A model generated the notes under the pieces. That model made no database searches. It had not been told where the DNA came from and saw only the letters and a list, made by a program, of their open reading frames with translations. A program made the translations under genes and the position numbers. From Collinsella sp. (GTDB taxonomy: Bacteria > Actinomycetota > Coriobacteriia > Coriobacteriales > Coriobacteriaceae): DNA of 46,245 nt. Below are positions 38,671-46,245 of the stretch, one piece after another (the first letter of the stretch is position 1; each line of letters begins with the position of its first letter). Location of the stretch: positions 1-46,245 of the forward strand of contig DXMG01000015.1 in assembly GCA_019414325.1 (NCBI GenBank), given 5' to 3'.

Positions 38671-39930
38671 ATGAAAATCGCTGTCGCCGGTACCGGCTAT
38701 GTCGGCCTGTCCCTCGCCGTACTTCTCTCGCAGCACAACGAGGTCCACGCGCTGGACATCGTGCCCGAAAAGGTCGAGAAGATCAACAACTATATATCGC
38801 CCATCCAGGACAACGAGATTGAACACTTCTTGGCGGAGGCCAAGGCGGGGCAGCGCCAGCTCGACCTGCACGCCACTGTGGATGTGGCCGAGGCCTACAC
38901 GGGCGCCGACTACGCCGTCATCGCCACGCCGACGAACTACGATTCCGATAAGAACTTCTTCGACACTTCCTCCGTCGAGGCCGCCATCGCCGCCGTGCGC
39001 TCGGTGAACCCGGACGCCTGGATCGTCATCAAGTCGACGATCCCCGTCGGCTGCACCGCGGGCCTTCGCGAGAGGCTGGGCGACGGCAAGATCTTCTTCA
39101 GCCCCGAGTTCCTGCGTGAGAGCAAGGCTCTCTACGACAACCTGCACCCCAGCCGCATCGTGGTTGGCGCGCCTAAAGACGACGTTAACGCCGTCGCGGC
39201 TGCCGAGCGCTTCGCACGCCTGCTTGCCCAAGGGGCGGACCCCGCCGAGCTGGAGCGCGTGAACGCCGACGGAACTATCGGCATCCCCGAGCTCGTGCTG
39301 GGCACCACCGAGGCCGAGGCCGTTAAGCTGTTCGCCAACACCTACCTGGCGCTGCGCGTGGCCTACTTCAACGAGCTCGACACCTACTGCGAGGTCCGCG
39401 GCCTCAACACCCGCGACGTCATCGACGGCGTGTGCCTGGAGCCGCGCATCGGCAGCCACTACAACAACCCCAGCTTCGGCTACGGCGGCTACTGCCTGCC
39501 CAAGGACACCAAGCAGCTGCTGGCGAACTACAAGGACGTGCCCCAGAACCTGATCGAGGCCATCGTGGATGCCAACCGCACGCGCAAGGACTTCGTCGCC
39601 GACGAGGTGCTTCAGATGGTGTGGGACCGCGTGTACGAGGGCAAGCCGAAGCCTGTCGTGGGCGTGTACCGTCTGACTATGAAGTCCAACTCCGACAACT
39701 TCCGCGCGAGCTCCATCCAGGGCGTCATGAAGCGCGTGAAGGCCAAGGGCGTACCCGTGGTGGTCTACGAGCCCACGCTGGACGCGCCGGAGTTCTTCGG
39801 GTCCGAGGTCACGCACGACCTGGAGGCCTTCAAGGCCGGCTGCGACGTGATCGTGGCCAACCGCTGGAGCGATGAGCTCGCGGACGTGGCGGACAAGGTG
39901 TACACGAGGGATCTGTTTAAGAGGGACTAG
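38671..39930 (+). CDS. ugd: UDP-glucose 6-dehydrogenase
   Basis: 419 residues. It oxidises UDP-glucose to UDP-glucuronate with two NAD+. The N-terminal Rossmann motif AVAGTGYVGLSLAVLL, the middle FSPEFLRESKAL, and the catalytic cysteine in FGYGGYCLPKDTKQLL are all intact, with the C-terminal UDP-binding RASSIQGVMKR. ATG 38671 places the NAD motif at the N-terminus and has an AAAGAAG-type site. Its codons are strongly C-ending (host-like), unlike the neighbouring transferases. UDP-glucuronate implies an acidic sugar in the polymer. A terminator follows at 39982. Confidence 0.94.
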   Translation: MKIAVAGTGYVGLSLAVLLSQHNEVHALDIVPEKVEKINNYISPIQDNEIEHFLAEAKAGQRQLDLHATVDVAEAYTGADYAVIATPTNYDSDKNFFDTSSVEAAIAAVRSVNPDAWIVIKSTIPVGCTAGLRERLGDGKIFFSPEFLRESKALYDNLHPSRIVVGAPKDDVNAVAAAERFARLLAQGADPAELERVNADGTIGIPELVLGTTEAEAVKLFANTYLALRVAYFNELDTYCEVRGLNTRDVIDGVCLEPRIGSHYNNPSFGYGGYCLPKDTKQLLANYKDVPQNLIEAIVDANRTRKDFVADEVLQMVWDRVYEGKPKPVVGVYRLTMKSNSDNFRASSIQGVMKRVKAKGVPVVVYEPTLDAPEFFGSEVTHDLEAFKAGCDVIVANRWSDELADVADKVYTRDLFKRD

Positions 39931-39981
39931 GGGAGAGGTGTACTCCCAGGATCTGGTGATATACAAAAATCGAATCTAGAG

Positions 39982-40018
39982 GGAGGCCGTATCAGCGTTG
40001 GCTGATACGGCCTCCTTT
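39982..40018 (+). terminator. Terminator closing the polysaccharide operon
   Basis: A perfect 15-bp stem GGAGGCCGTATCAGC / GCTGATACGGCCTCC, loop GTTG, then TTT. It lies 50 bases past ugd. Confidence 0.9.
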
Positions 40019-40139
40019 GATGTAACTCTGTTCCTAAAAACAAAACATGCGTTCGATTTGAAACTACATGAAGGAAGATCAATGCAGAATGCAAGCTACA
40101 ATAGCAAACGAGTATTGGACTCGAGTCTAGCGGAGGATT

Positions 40140-42356
40140 ATGGCGTTCCAAGATATCCTTGCTGCGATTGATATCGTCACGGGGCCTGACCCGGCCCATT
40201 CTATCCTGGCGTTTTCGATTGTCGTCGGGCTGTTTTTGCTGTGGTTGCGTAAGCAGGCTTTGGCGCGGTTTTACAAGGCCGGTATCTATGTTGCAGCACT
40301 GGCGTCCGATGCATTGTTTGCATCGGTAAAGCTTAGCCTTTTATGGTTGGCGGGTGTGGCATCGCCCTTTCTCGCGTTGAGTCTGTTCGCTCTTCTCGTC
40401 AACTATTTTTGGTGTGCGCAGCAGCTCGATGACATAGTGGACAAGGCGGATCCCTCTCTTCCCGAATGCGACTATGTAGCTGCCTTCAGGCTGATGAACT
40501 CGGTTGACCGTGATCGACTGTCCAGAATGCAGCTCACCTGCCTCGACAAGGATAGGATTTTCTGCAACATCTACTTGGGAAACAACGGCGTTGCGAAAAG
40601 AATGCTTGAGAACGAAAACTTAGAGCCGGCTTTCAGGCATTTCGCCCTCCATATTATCGCGGACGCCGCTTGCGATCGTGCTGGGTCGCAAGCGGAGCTC
40701 GAAAGCGCCTTGGCCGAGAAAACCGACAAGACAGACCCTTTCATCACGGTCCAGCTTTGGCACAACCGCGCGATTAGCTATGTCGTGAACGGTCAGTTCA
40801 AAGTCGCCGACGACGAGTTCAAGAAGACGTATCGCGAAGCTAAGCGTCTGGGCGTTCGGAATAAGTCGTTCCTCTTGCTGCTGTTTGAGAACGCAGCATT
40901 GAATAAAACGAAAATCGGCTTGCCTGATGGCGGCGTTAAAGAAGGGTGGGGGTTGATTGAGGAATGCGAAAAGGCGCTTGCTCCGATTGGCCCCAACGAT
41001 TTTGGGCAGCTCTTCAATCTGCGGCTTCTTTTCATGAGGCAGATAGGGACAAGTATCGAGGACAGGAACAAGCTGTATTTGGTCGAGGTCAAAAACACCC
41101 TCAGCAATGCCTCCCTTTCCGAGCAACAGCGCGTCGTCGCTATGGCGAGCCTGGGCAGAATCGCGTGGTCCGACGGGCTCGATCCCGCACCCGTGCTCAA
41201 TTTCTTCGCTCGATGCGATCGGTTTTTGTGCGTAAGCGACCCCGATGCACGCTACTATGCCCATAAGAACCTGAGTGCGATGCTTTCGGGCTTGGCGGTG
41301 AATGACCGCTTCCCAAATACTTTGGCTGAGAGCGTAATGCGGTATTTCAAGGATGGGGACGCGGAGCATGACTTGGATGTGATGGAGGATGGCCTTCCTC
41401 CCGAGGCGATTCTGCGGCGCTCCCAAGTGCTGCGAGAACGCGCTGCCCTAGCCTTAATGGTTGGAGAGAGCGTTGAGCGCGCCGTGTCGTACACTGATGA
41501 GGCTATAGGCCTCCTTGAGAGAAGCCTGCAGGTTATGGCGGCGCTCGAGTGTCGATGGCAGCTTGCCCGGCTGACACTGTACGACAAACCCGAGGTGGCG
41601 AAATTGCAGCTCTCGATTGCCGAAGAGCGCCTCGCCGCGCTCAATAAGCAACCGTCCCTCGGATATCCCTATTTCGAGATGAGCCTGTGCTACGCCTTGC
41701 TTGGTATGCGTGCGGAGTGCAGGGTCGCATATGAAAGGGCCGCCGGCTTCGAGACTCCGATGGGCCATTACGCGCCCGGCATTCGGATTAACAGGACCGC
41801 CGCCGCCTTCTGTGCCAGGTTCTACATACTTACGGAAATGCTTGGAAATCCCGAAGAGGTTTGCCCCTTGCTTAAAACTCGAGAGGGCAGGGCGTGGATG
41901 TCTCGCTATCCGAAGGTCTCTTCCCTGTCGAAAACGCTTCTTTGCGGGAAATTTCTTGGGTATGGGGATTTCGTGCCCGCTATGACGAGGCTATTCTTGG
42001 ATGAGGCGGGGAAGCTATATGCCGAAACATGGCTCGTTGTCCAAGAGATCGGACTCGCGTTTGATCTCGATTCCAGAAAGCCCGGCGAAGAGTATGGGCT
42101 GGTTTTCGAAATCCAAAGGCACCCACTGATTGCCGATGGCGATGCCCTTGCAAGGGTGGCCGCGCGGCGCGGGCATACTGTGCTCGATGCGAGGTTGAAC
42201 CAGTGCAACAAAGACCTTCTCGGGGCCGATGACGCAACCGCCGTATTCGATGTGCTGGATGCCTTGGGCATATTGGCCGAAGGGCGCGTGCCCACATTGG
42301 AAGACATCATGAAGAGCTACCTTGAAAGCTGTGTCGACGTTCCCGCCGGCGGTTGA
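40140..42356 (+). CDS. Membrane-anchored helical-repeat protein of unknown function
   Basis: 738 residues; I do not recognise a family. Hydrophobic stretches at about 21-36, 46-70 and 70-92 suggest two or three N-terminal membrane helices. The remaining 640 residues look all-helical, with TPR-like pairs (LWHNRAISYVVNGQFKVADDEF, in parts; ERAVSYTDEAIGLLERSL). Many Leu, Ala and Glu/Asp residues and a few scattered Cys; no enzymatic motif seen. ATG 40140 follows GGAGG closely. A TACAAT at 40097-40102 may be its -10. It is monocistronic: a terminator stands before it and IS remnants after it. Codon use is host-like. The position next to a polysaccharide locus does not by itself show a link. Confidence 0.75.
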   Translation: MAFQDILAAIDIVTGPDPAHSILAFSIVVGLFLLWLRKQALARFYKAGIYVAALASDALFASVKLSLLWLAGVASPFLALSLFALLVNYFWCAQQLDDIVDKADPSLPECDYVAAFRLMNSVDRDRLSRMQLTCLDKDRIFCNIYLGNNGVAKRMLENENLEPAFRHFALHIIADAACDRAGSQAELESALAEKTDKTDPFITVQLWHNRAISYVVNGQFKVADDEFKKTYREAKRLGVRNKSFLLLLFENAALNKTKIGLPDGGVKEGWGLIEECEKALAPIGPNDFGQLFNLRLLFMRQIGTSIEDRNKLYLVEVKNTLSNASLSEQQRVVAMASLGRIAWSDGLDPAPVLNFFARCDRFLCVSDPDARYYAHKNLSAMLSGLAVNDRFPNTLAESVMRYFKDGDAEHDLDVMEDGLPPEAILRRSQVLRERAALALMVGESVERAVSYTDEAIGLLERSLQVMAALECRWQLARLTLYDKPEVAKLQLSIAEERLAALNKQPSLGYPYFEMSLCYALLGMRAECRVAYERAAGFETPMGHYAPGIRINRTAAAFCARFYILTEMLGNPEEVCPLLKTREGRAWMSRYPKVSSLSKTLLCGKFLGYGDFVPAMTRLFLDEAGKLYAETWLVVQEIGLAFDLDSRKPGEEYGLVFEIQRHPLIADGDALARVAARRGHTVLDARLNQCNKDLLGADDATAVFDVLDALGILAEGRVPTLEDIMKSYLESCVDVPAGG

Positions 42357-42479
42357 GACGCCTCTGCCGAGGGGTAGCTTCGTCCTGCCGCGCTTCACAA
42401 AACGTTTCACAAAGTTCTCTTCGCTGGCCTAGTTTTCAACACGTAGCGCTGTAATGGCCCTGCCTGATTTATCCATCTA

Positions 42480-42876
42480 GCCCCTTGGAACTGCGGAGGA
42501 AATCCTGGACCAAAAGAGGACCGGCAGGATCATACGGATTTACAGCGCAGAACAAAAGGCGAAAGCCATCGAGACGTTCGCCGGTTTCGTATGCAGCACG
42601 GCCGACACCATAGCAGAGCTCGGCTAACCCAGCCGTGTCACACCCCACAACCGGCGGAAGGAATACCAGCTCGGCGGCGATGAGTTCCTGGAAGGGGAGC
42701 ATCGCAGGCCGAGGTATTCCGATGAGGAGAAGCGGAATGCGGTCGATCACTACTCGGGGCACGGGAAAAGTCTAGCGCGCACGATAGGGGCCATGGGATA
42801 CCCGAGCCGCAAGGTGCTCTCCAGCTGGGTTGATGAGCGCACCCTGGTAATCTGCGCTGTGTGCGAGAAGGAGTGA
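42480..42876 (+). pseudogene. IS3-family orfA (helix-turn-helix) remnant
   Basis: The frame carries two successive HTH-type segments, YSAEQKAKAIETF and RYSDEEKRNAVDHY followed by MGYPSRKVLSSWVDE, typical of IS3-type OrfA proteins in this class of bacteria. An in-frame TAA at 42625-42627 stands where Tyr is expected (GYPSR). It ends at TGA 42874-42876. No OrfB (DDE domain) follows. Confidence 0.75.
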
Positions 42877-42879
42877 TAT

Positions 42880-43208
42880 GGAGGTTACGCAGACGACTCC
42901 TTCAACACCCCGCTCGCGCAACGAGCGCAGAAACGTCAACCATCCGGCATAGGACTCCGTGTCAACGGCATCGAGCCCGAGCGATCATCACCGCCATCTA
43001 AGCAGGCGCCGATGGCGGTGACGATCGCGCACGAGGAGGCGTGGCCCGGATCTCTGCATTTAATGCGGATCGCATCGTGCCAGACGTAGGGAAAGGCCGT
43101 ATCAGAGAGGCCCCTGGTCTGCATGTCCTCAACGATCGCGTCGGACAACTCGCAGATCCTCGACACTTGGCTCGCGCTCATGCGGTCCACCTCGAGGGCA
43201 GAGGCGAG
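42880..43208 (-). pseudogene. IS256-family (mutator) transposase internal fragment
   Basis: On the minus strand: MSASQVSRICELSDAI, then AFPYVWHDAIRIKCRD, where the WHDA stands in for the usual WLDA containing the first DDE Asp. After a frameshift near 42985 comes LGLDAVDTESYAGWLTFLRS and LRERGVEGVV. Both ends are missing: it abuts the IS3 remnant on one side and joins an IS21 fragment on the other. Confidence 0.8.
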
Positions 43209-43456
43209 CCATATCCTGCGCGCGGTGTGGCGATGCTTGCGCCACTGCCTCGAGCCCTCGTCTAGCCGTGCGCAAAACACACCCTGGTAGGCGTTGAGCA
43301 ACCTGTCGCCCCGCCTGCGCACCAGGATGGGTGGCGTGAGGTCGGGCTCTTCAGCTTGGTGTACACCGTGTTACGCGACACGCCCGTTTTTCAGGCATTC
43401 TCGGATATCGAGTCGACCCGCTTCCTCATCTGCCGTATAGAATGAACCGTGGACAT
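43209..43456 (-). pseudogene. IS21-family istA 5' fragment
   Basis: On the minus strand from ATG 43456: MSTVHSIRQMRKRVDSI, then an HTH GVSRNTVYTKLK, then RRRGDRLLNAYQGV and WRKHRHTARRIW, as in IstA N-termini. It has an in-frame TGA (after SENA) and a frameshift near the end of the HTH. At RRIW it passes directly into the IS256 fragment. Confidence 0.7.
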
Positions 43457-43556
43457 GCTGATCACACCTTTCCGACCTCCCTGGTTGATATTTCTAGGCA
43501 GCAACCAAGGTAGTCGATTGTGATGGTTGGCGTGCCTGCCTTTGTGCCCTAAATGG

Positions 43557-43974
43557 TCAAGCCGAAGTGTTCAGTTTTCCGCTACCACAGACAGCAAGGC
43601 GCTGAATGCTGGCACGCATGTCGGTGGAATGTCGTGACATGAGCACACGGTCGGGGGTGGTGAACGAGTTCACAACGACATCGCCGCACTTGGCAGCCGA
43701 GGCTACCGCGCTATCCGAAGCGCTGCTCACCACTGGCACGATGCCCTTTGCATCCGCCAGGCCGTAACTGGCGATCTCGAGCCAATCCATCGTGGCGGCA
43801 TTCCTGCATGGGAAGCGCCCGGGCCCCTCATCCCTGAACTTGGCCAGCCACCTGTAAAGGCAGGGCCTGCTTACGTGGTTGAGCCTACACCAGTCCCACA
43901 CACATACTGGACGAGAGGCAGCGTTCGATGTGATCTGCCCACATGTTCCTGTGTTCTATGTTTGCCCGCGTCAT
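43557..43974 (-). pseudogene. IS66-family accessory protein remnant
   Basis: On the minus strand, ATG 43974 has a perfect AGGAGG site and begins MTRANIEHRNMWADHIERC. A frameshift near 43905 leads to WCRLNHVSRPCLYRWLAKF (the HTH of IS66 orf1-type proteins). Later comes RVLMSRHSTDMRASIQRL, which resembles the N-terminus of IS66 orf2 (TnpB). It stops at 43557 without the rest of TnpB or the TnpC transposase. Confidence 0.65.
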
Positions 43975-44117
43975 CGCAACCTCCTGTTGAATAAGGCGTT
44001 GCGATAATTTTGCCCAAAGCTTATCAGGGTGTTAAGACGCGGCTATTTTGGTGTTTACACTAAAATCATAAAAGTCATATCATTTCATTAGTTTATTCAT
44101 CTTTGGATGGAGGAAGA

Positions 44118-45818
44118 ATGCCAACTAACAGCCAGATTCTGATAGACGGATTCATTTCGGACGAATTCTCTAAGCAGGCTGAGTATAGTTCTAAAGGGGA
44201 CTACTTTGAACTGTTGGCCTCTTCTCGATACATGGCTCCATACGACCTTGACGACGATGAGATAGCGGAAGGGCTCATTGGAGGGTCGCGAGACGGGGGC
44301 TGCGATGCGATCTACATCTTTGCCAACAATAATTTCTTGAGTGAGGACGTCCAGATTAAAGACTACATCAATCGTGGATCAAGGGTTGAAATAGTTATTC
44401 TTCAGACCAAGGTTTCAAAATCATTCAAAGAAGACGTGTTCTTGAAGTGGAAGGACACCTGTAATGACCTTCTAACATTCGGTATAAATTTAAATGAATT
44501 CAATGATAAATATTCCGAACGTGTTATCGATACTTTTAGAAGAATAAGAGAAGCGATTCAAGCAGCAGCGATGGCCGGAAACGAAATCCGAATGAAGTTC
44601 GTGTACATCGCGAATGCGGATTCACCATCGGACGGCGTTAAGATTCAGAAAGAGCAGCTTCCGGCCGCCATTGACGAAATCGTCGGCGTAAGCCGATTTA
44701 GCTCTTCGTGCGTTTTAGTTGGAGCAGACGAATTGATGCGCATCTGGTCGCCTCCCGCAGAGAGCGGGCTTGTTATGCGTTTTTCGGGGTCCTATGCGTC
44801 GGTTCCTCAGAGAACGGACGTCTTTGGCCTGGTGTCTTTGTCGGATTACTACCGCTTCCTCACTGACGACCAGGGGCAGCTCCGTAGCTATCTTTTCGAG
44901 GCGAACGTCAGAGATTACGAGGGAAATGTTTCAGTCAACAAAGGAATCAGGGAAACGTTGGAGCATCCTAGCGAAGACGATTTCTGGTGGCTCAACAACG
45001 GAGTAACGATACTGGCTTCTGAAGCCTATCAAATAGCAGGAGCAGAAGTGAAAATGGAAGAGCCTCGCATCGTTAATGGACTTCAAACGTCATATGAAAT
45101 ATACAAATTTATGGAGTCTCGTACGGAAGACGCCGAAGATTCCAGAAATGTGATGGTAAAAATCCTTGTGCCCGGAAGCGATGAGACCAGAAACAGAGTG
45201 ATACTGGCGACGAACAACCAAACTCAGGTGAAAAAGACATCGCTTCGCGCTACTGACCAAATCCATATTCAAATCGAACTCTACATGAAAAGAAATGGGT
45301 TGTATTACGAAAGGCGGAAGAACTATTACAAAAACCAGGGGAGGAAGAGGGAGGAGATCGTAACCCTCTCCTTTCTTGCGCAATGCATGATGTCGATACT
45401 TCTCGGCAGACCGGATCAGGCAAGAGCAAGACCGTCGACGCTTTTGTCTGACGAGGCTCAGTATAAGAAAATATTTGGGCAGGATGGCAACCTTGAGGCT
45501 TACTACAGAGCCGCTAGCCTTGGAAAACAGGTTTGCTTGAGGTTTCCGCAAATTAAGAGAGACTTAGAAGGGTCCCAAATAAGCGACATACGATTTTACG
45601 TGATAATGGGCGTTGCTTCCATCTTGTCCAAAAAAGATAACCTGACGTTCGGTGACATAGAGAAACTCGACCTTGACAAGCTGTCGGATGAAATTATTCA
45701 AGAAGTTGCGGACATGGTTTTGGATGTTTATCTGGCCCTTGGCGGAACATCCAAAACCGCTAAGTCCTACGCCATGGCAACCAAAGTCAAGGAAAAGATT
45801 TCGCTACAGTTACCTTAA
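44118..45818 (+). CDS. AIPR-family (abortive infection phage resistance) protein
   Basis: 566 residues from ATG 44118 (GGAGGA site). The AIPR core is clear: FWWLNNGVTILA at about 290, PRIVNGLQTSYEIY at about 318 and ILATNNQTQVKKTSLRA near 365. The family is named after Lactococcus AbiR-type phage resistance. The N-terminal 100 residues contain GGSRDGGCDAIYIF and VEIVILQTK, spaced as the D...(E/Q)XK half of a PD-(D/E)XK nuclease fold (Asp63, Gln96, Lys98), which is inference from pattern. Coding sequence is AT-richer than core genes, it stands alone between IS remnants and a terminator, and was probably acquired by transfer. Confidence 0.88.
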   Translation: MPTNSQILIDGFISDEFSKQAEYSSKGDYFELLASSRYMAPYDLDDDEIAEGLIGGSRDGGCDAIYIFANNNFLSEDVQIKDYINRGSRVEIVILQTKVSKSFKEDVFLKWKDTCNDLLTFGINLNEFNDKYSERVIDTFRRIREAIQAAAMAGNEIRMKFVYIANADSPSDGVKIQKEQLPAAIDEIVGVSRFSSSCVLVGADELMRIWSPPAESGLVMRFSGSYASVPQRTDVFGLVSLSDYYRFLTDDQGQLRSYLFEANVRDYEGNVSVNKGIRETLEHPSEDDFWWLNNGVTILASEAYQIAGAEVKMEEPRIVNGLQTSYEIYKFMESRTEDAEDSRNVMVKILVPGSDETRNRVILATNNQTQVKKTSLRATDQIHIQIELYMKRNGLYYERRKNYYKNQGRKREEIVTLSFLAQCMMSILLGRPDQARARPSTLLSDEAQYKKIFGQDGNLEAYYRAASLGKQVCLRFPQIKRDLEGSQISDIRFYVIMGVASILSKKDNLTFGDIEKLDLDKLSDEIIQEVADMVLDVYLALGGTSKTAKSYAMATKVKEKISLQLP

Positions 45819-45853
45819 GGTAATCCAAGGCTGCTCTCTAGAATGCTTTCAGC

Positions 45854-45887
45854 AGAGAGGTCCTTTTTGCAAAGGGCCTCTCTTTTT
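45854..45887 (+). terminator. Terminator of the AIPR gene
   Basis: Stem AGAGAGGTCC / GGGCCTCTCT (one G-T pair), a ten-base loop and TTTTT after it. It lies 36 bases past the AIPR stop. Confidence 0.9.
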
Positions 45888-45920
45888 CCATTCGGTTCCG
45901 AACAGTTTGACGCTCACTGA

Positions 45921-46058
45921 TCAGCCCGCATAGTCAGCCGCTTCGCTTTCAGCCCCAACCTTGATGCAAGCGTAGACGACGAGCGTGCACAGCCCCATGC
46001 CCATTCCAATCAGGTGCAGCAGGAAGGCCATTCTGCTCGCCTTCCTCTTCGCCTTCAT
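45921..46058 (-). CDS. Possible small membrane protein
   Basis: 45 residues from ATG 46058 on the minus strand: a basic start (MKAKRKASRM), one hydrophobic helix (AFLLHLIGMGMGLCTLVV) and an acidic end. The frame is open further upstream to 46133. No strong ribosome site is visible. It may be a real short gene, a remnant, or chance. The rest of 45888-46245 shows no other feature I can support. Confidence 0.3.
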   Translation of the reverse strand: MKAKRKASRMAFLLHLIGMGMGLCTLVVYACIKVGAESEAADYAG

Positions 46059-46245
46059 GCGGCTTCTCGGGGGCGGACCCGTCCGGGCGGCACCCATGAG
46101 GCAACCGAGGGCATGTACAGGGCACAGGGGCATTAGACCACTGTATGAATCTCACGTACATAGCACAACGGCAGCCCCGTGCATTGCAGCTGTTAGCGCC
46201 GGGCGATTTTAGCCGCTAATAGTCAAACTATTTTGACCAATCCCG

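Noticed and set aside
38407..39966. 519-codon minus-strand frame opposite ugd
   Set aside because: Antisense of ugd; crosses the wzx 3' end and the ugd gene without its own start signals.
1..46245. CRISPR array, prophage or integrative element ends
   Set aside because: No regularly spaced short repeats, phage structural genes, integrase, or direct repeat of the tRNA-Ala 3' end was seen in the window.

Overview
The window is high-GC bacterial DNA with Shine-Dalgarno-led genes and mainly C/G-ending codons. Gene content points to a gut Coriobacteriia member, most likely Collinsella or a close relative (Actinomycetota). The basis is a Firmicutes-style glgC/glgD glycogen operon, a LoaP-type antiterminator heading a polysaccharide locus, and IS remnants of the kind common in that class. 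The genus is inference from family resemblance; no database was searched.

Layout. 0-13.1 kb is core metabolism and translation: an L,D-transpeptidase, a one-chain L-serine dehydratase and metK on the minus strand; then gltX, priA, def, fmt and rsmB on the plus strand; then a small FmdB zinc ribbon. 13.2-26.6 kb is an alpha-glucan block on the minus strand: a GH13-GH77 fusion interrupted by one in-frame TAG, then glgA, glgD, glgC, glgP and glgB (transcribed glgB to glgA). 26.9-28.4 kb holds a HAD phosphatase, a thiamine pyrophosphokinase and tRNA-Ala(GGC). 28.4-39.9 kb is an exopolysaccharide/capsule locus: a long structured leader, loaP, an initiating sugar transferase, an Alg14/Alg13-like pair, four more glycosyltransferases, a Wzy-like polymerase, a Wzx flippase and UDP-glucose dehydrogenase, with three decayed gene fragments between them. 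40.1-42.4 kb is a 738-residue membrane-anchored helical-repeat protein I cannot assign. 42.4-44.0 kb is a graveyard of four IS families (IS3, IS256, IS21, IS66). It is followed by an AIPR-family defence gene with an apparent PD-(D/E)XK nuclease-like N-terminus.

How the genes work together. GlgC/GlgD make ADP-glucose, GlgA and GlgB build branched glycogen, and GlgP and the GH13-GH77 protein degrade or remodel it. The upstream regions of the GH13-GH77 gene and of the glgB/HAD divergent unit share a TGGTAAAAC-type repeat, suggesting one regulator. In the polysaccharide locus the polymer would be built on a lipid carrier, flipped by Wzx and polymerised by Wzy. Ugd would supply UDP-glucuronate, and LoaP would keep RNA polymerase processive through the long operon.

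Most unusual points: lysine/alanine-rich histone-H1-like tails on both GlgA (about 305 residues) and GlgB (about 75 residues); four long near-perfect intergenic palindromes; the amber codon that removes two catalytic residues of the GH77 domain; glycosyltransferase and polymerase fossils inside the polysaccharide locus; and the unassigned 738-residue protein next to the IS/defence region.
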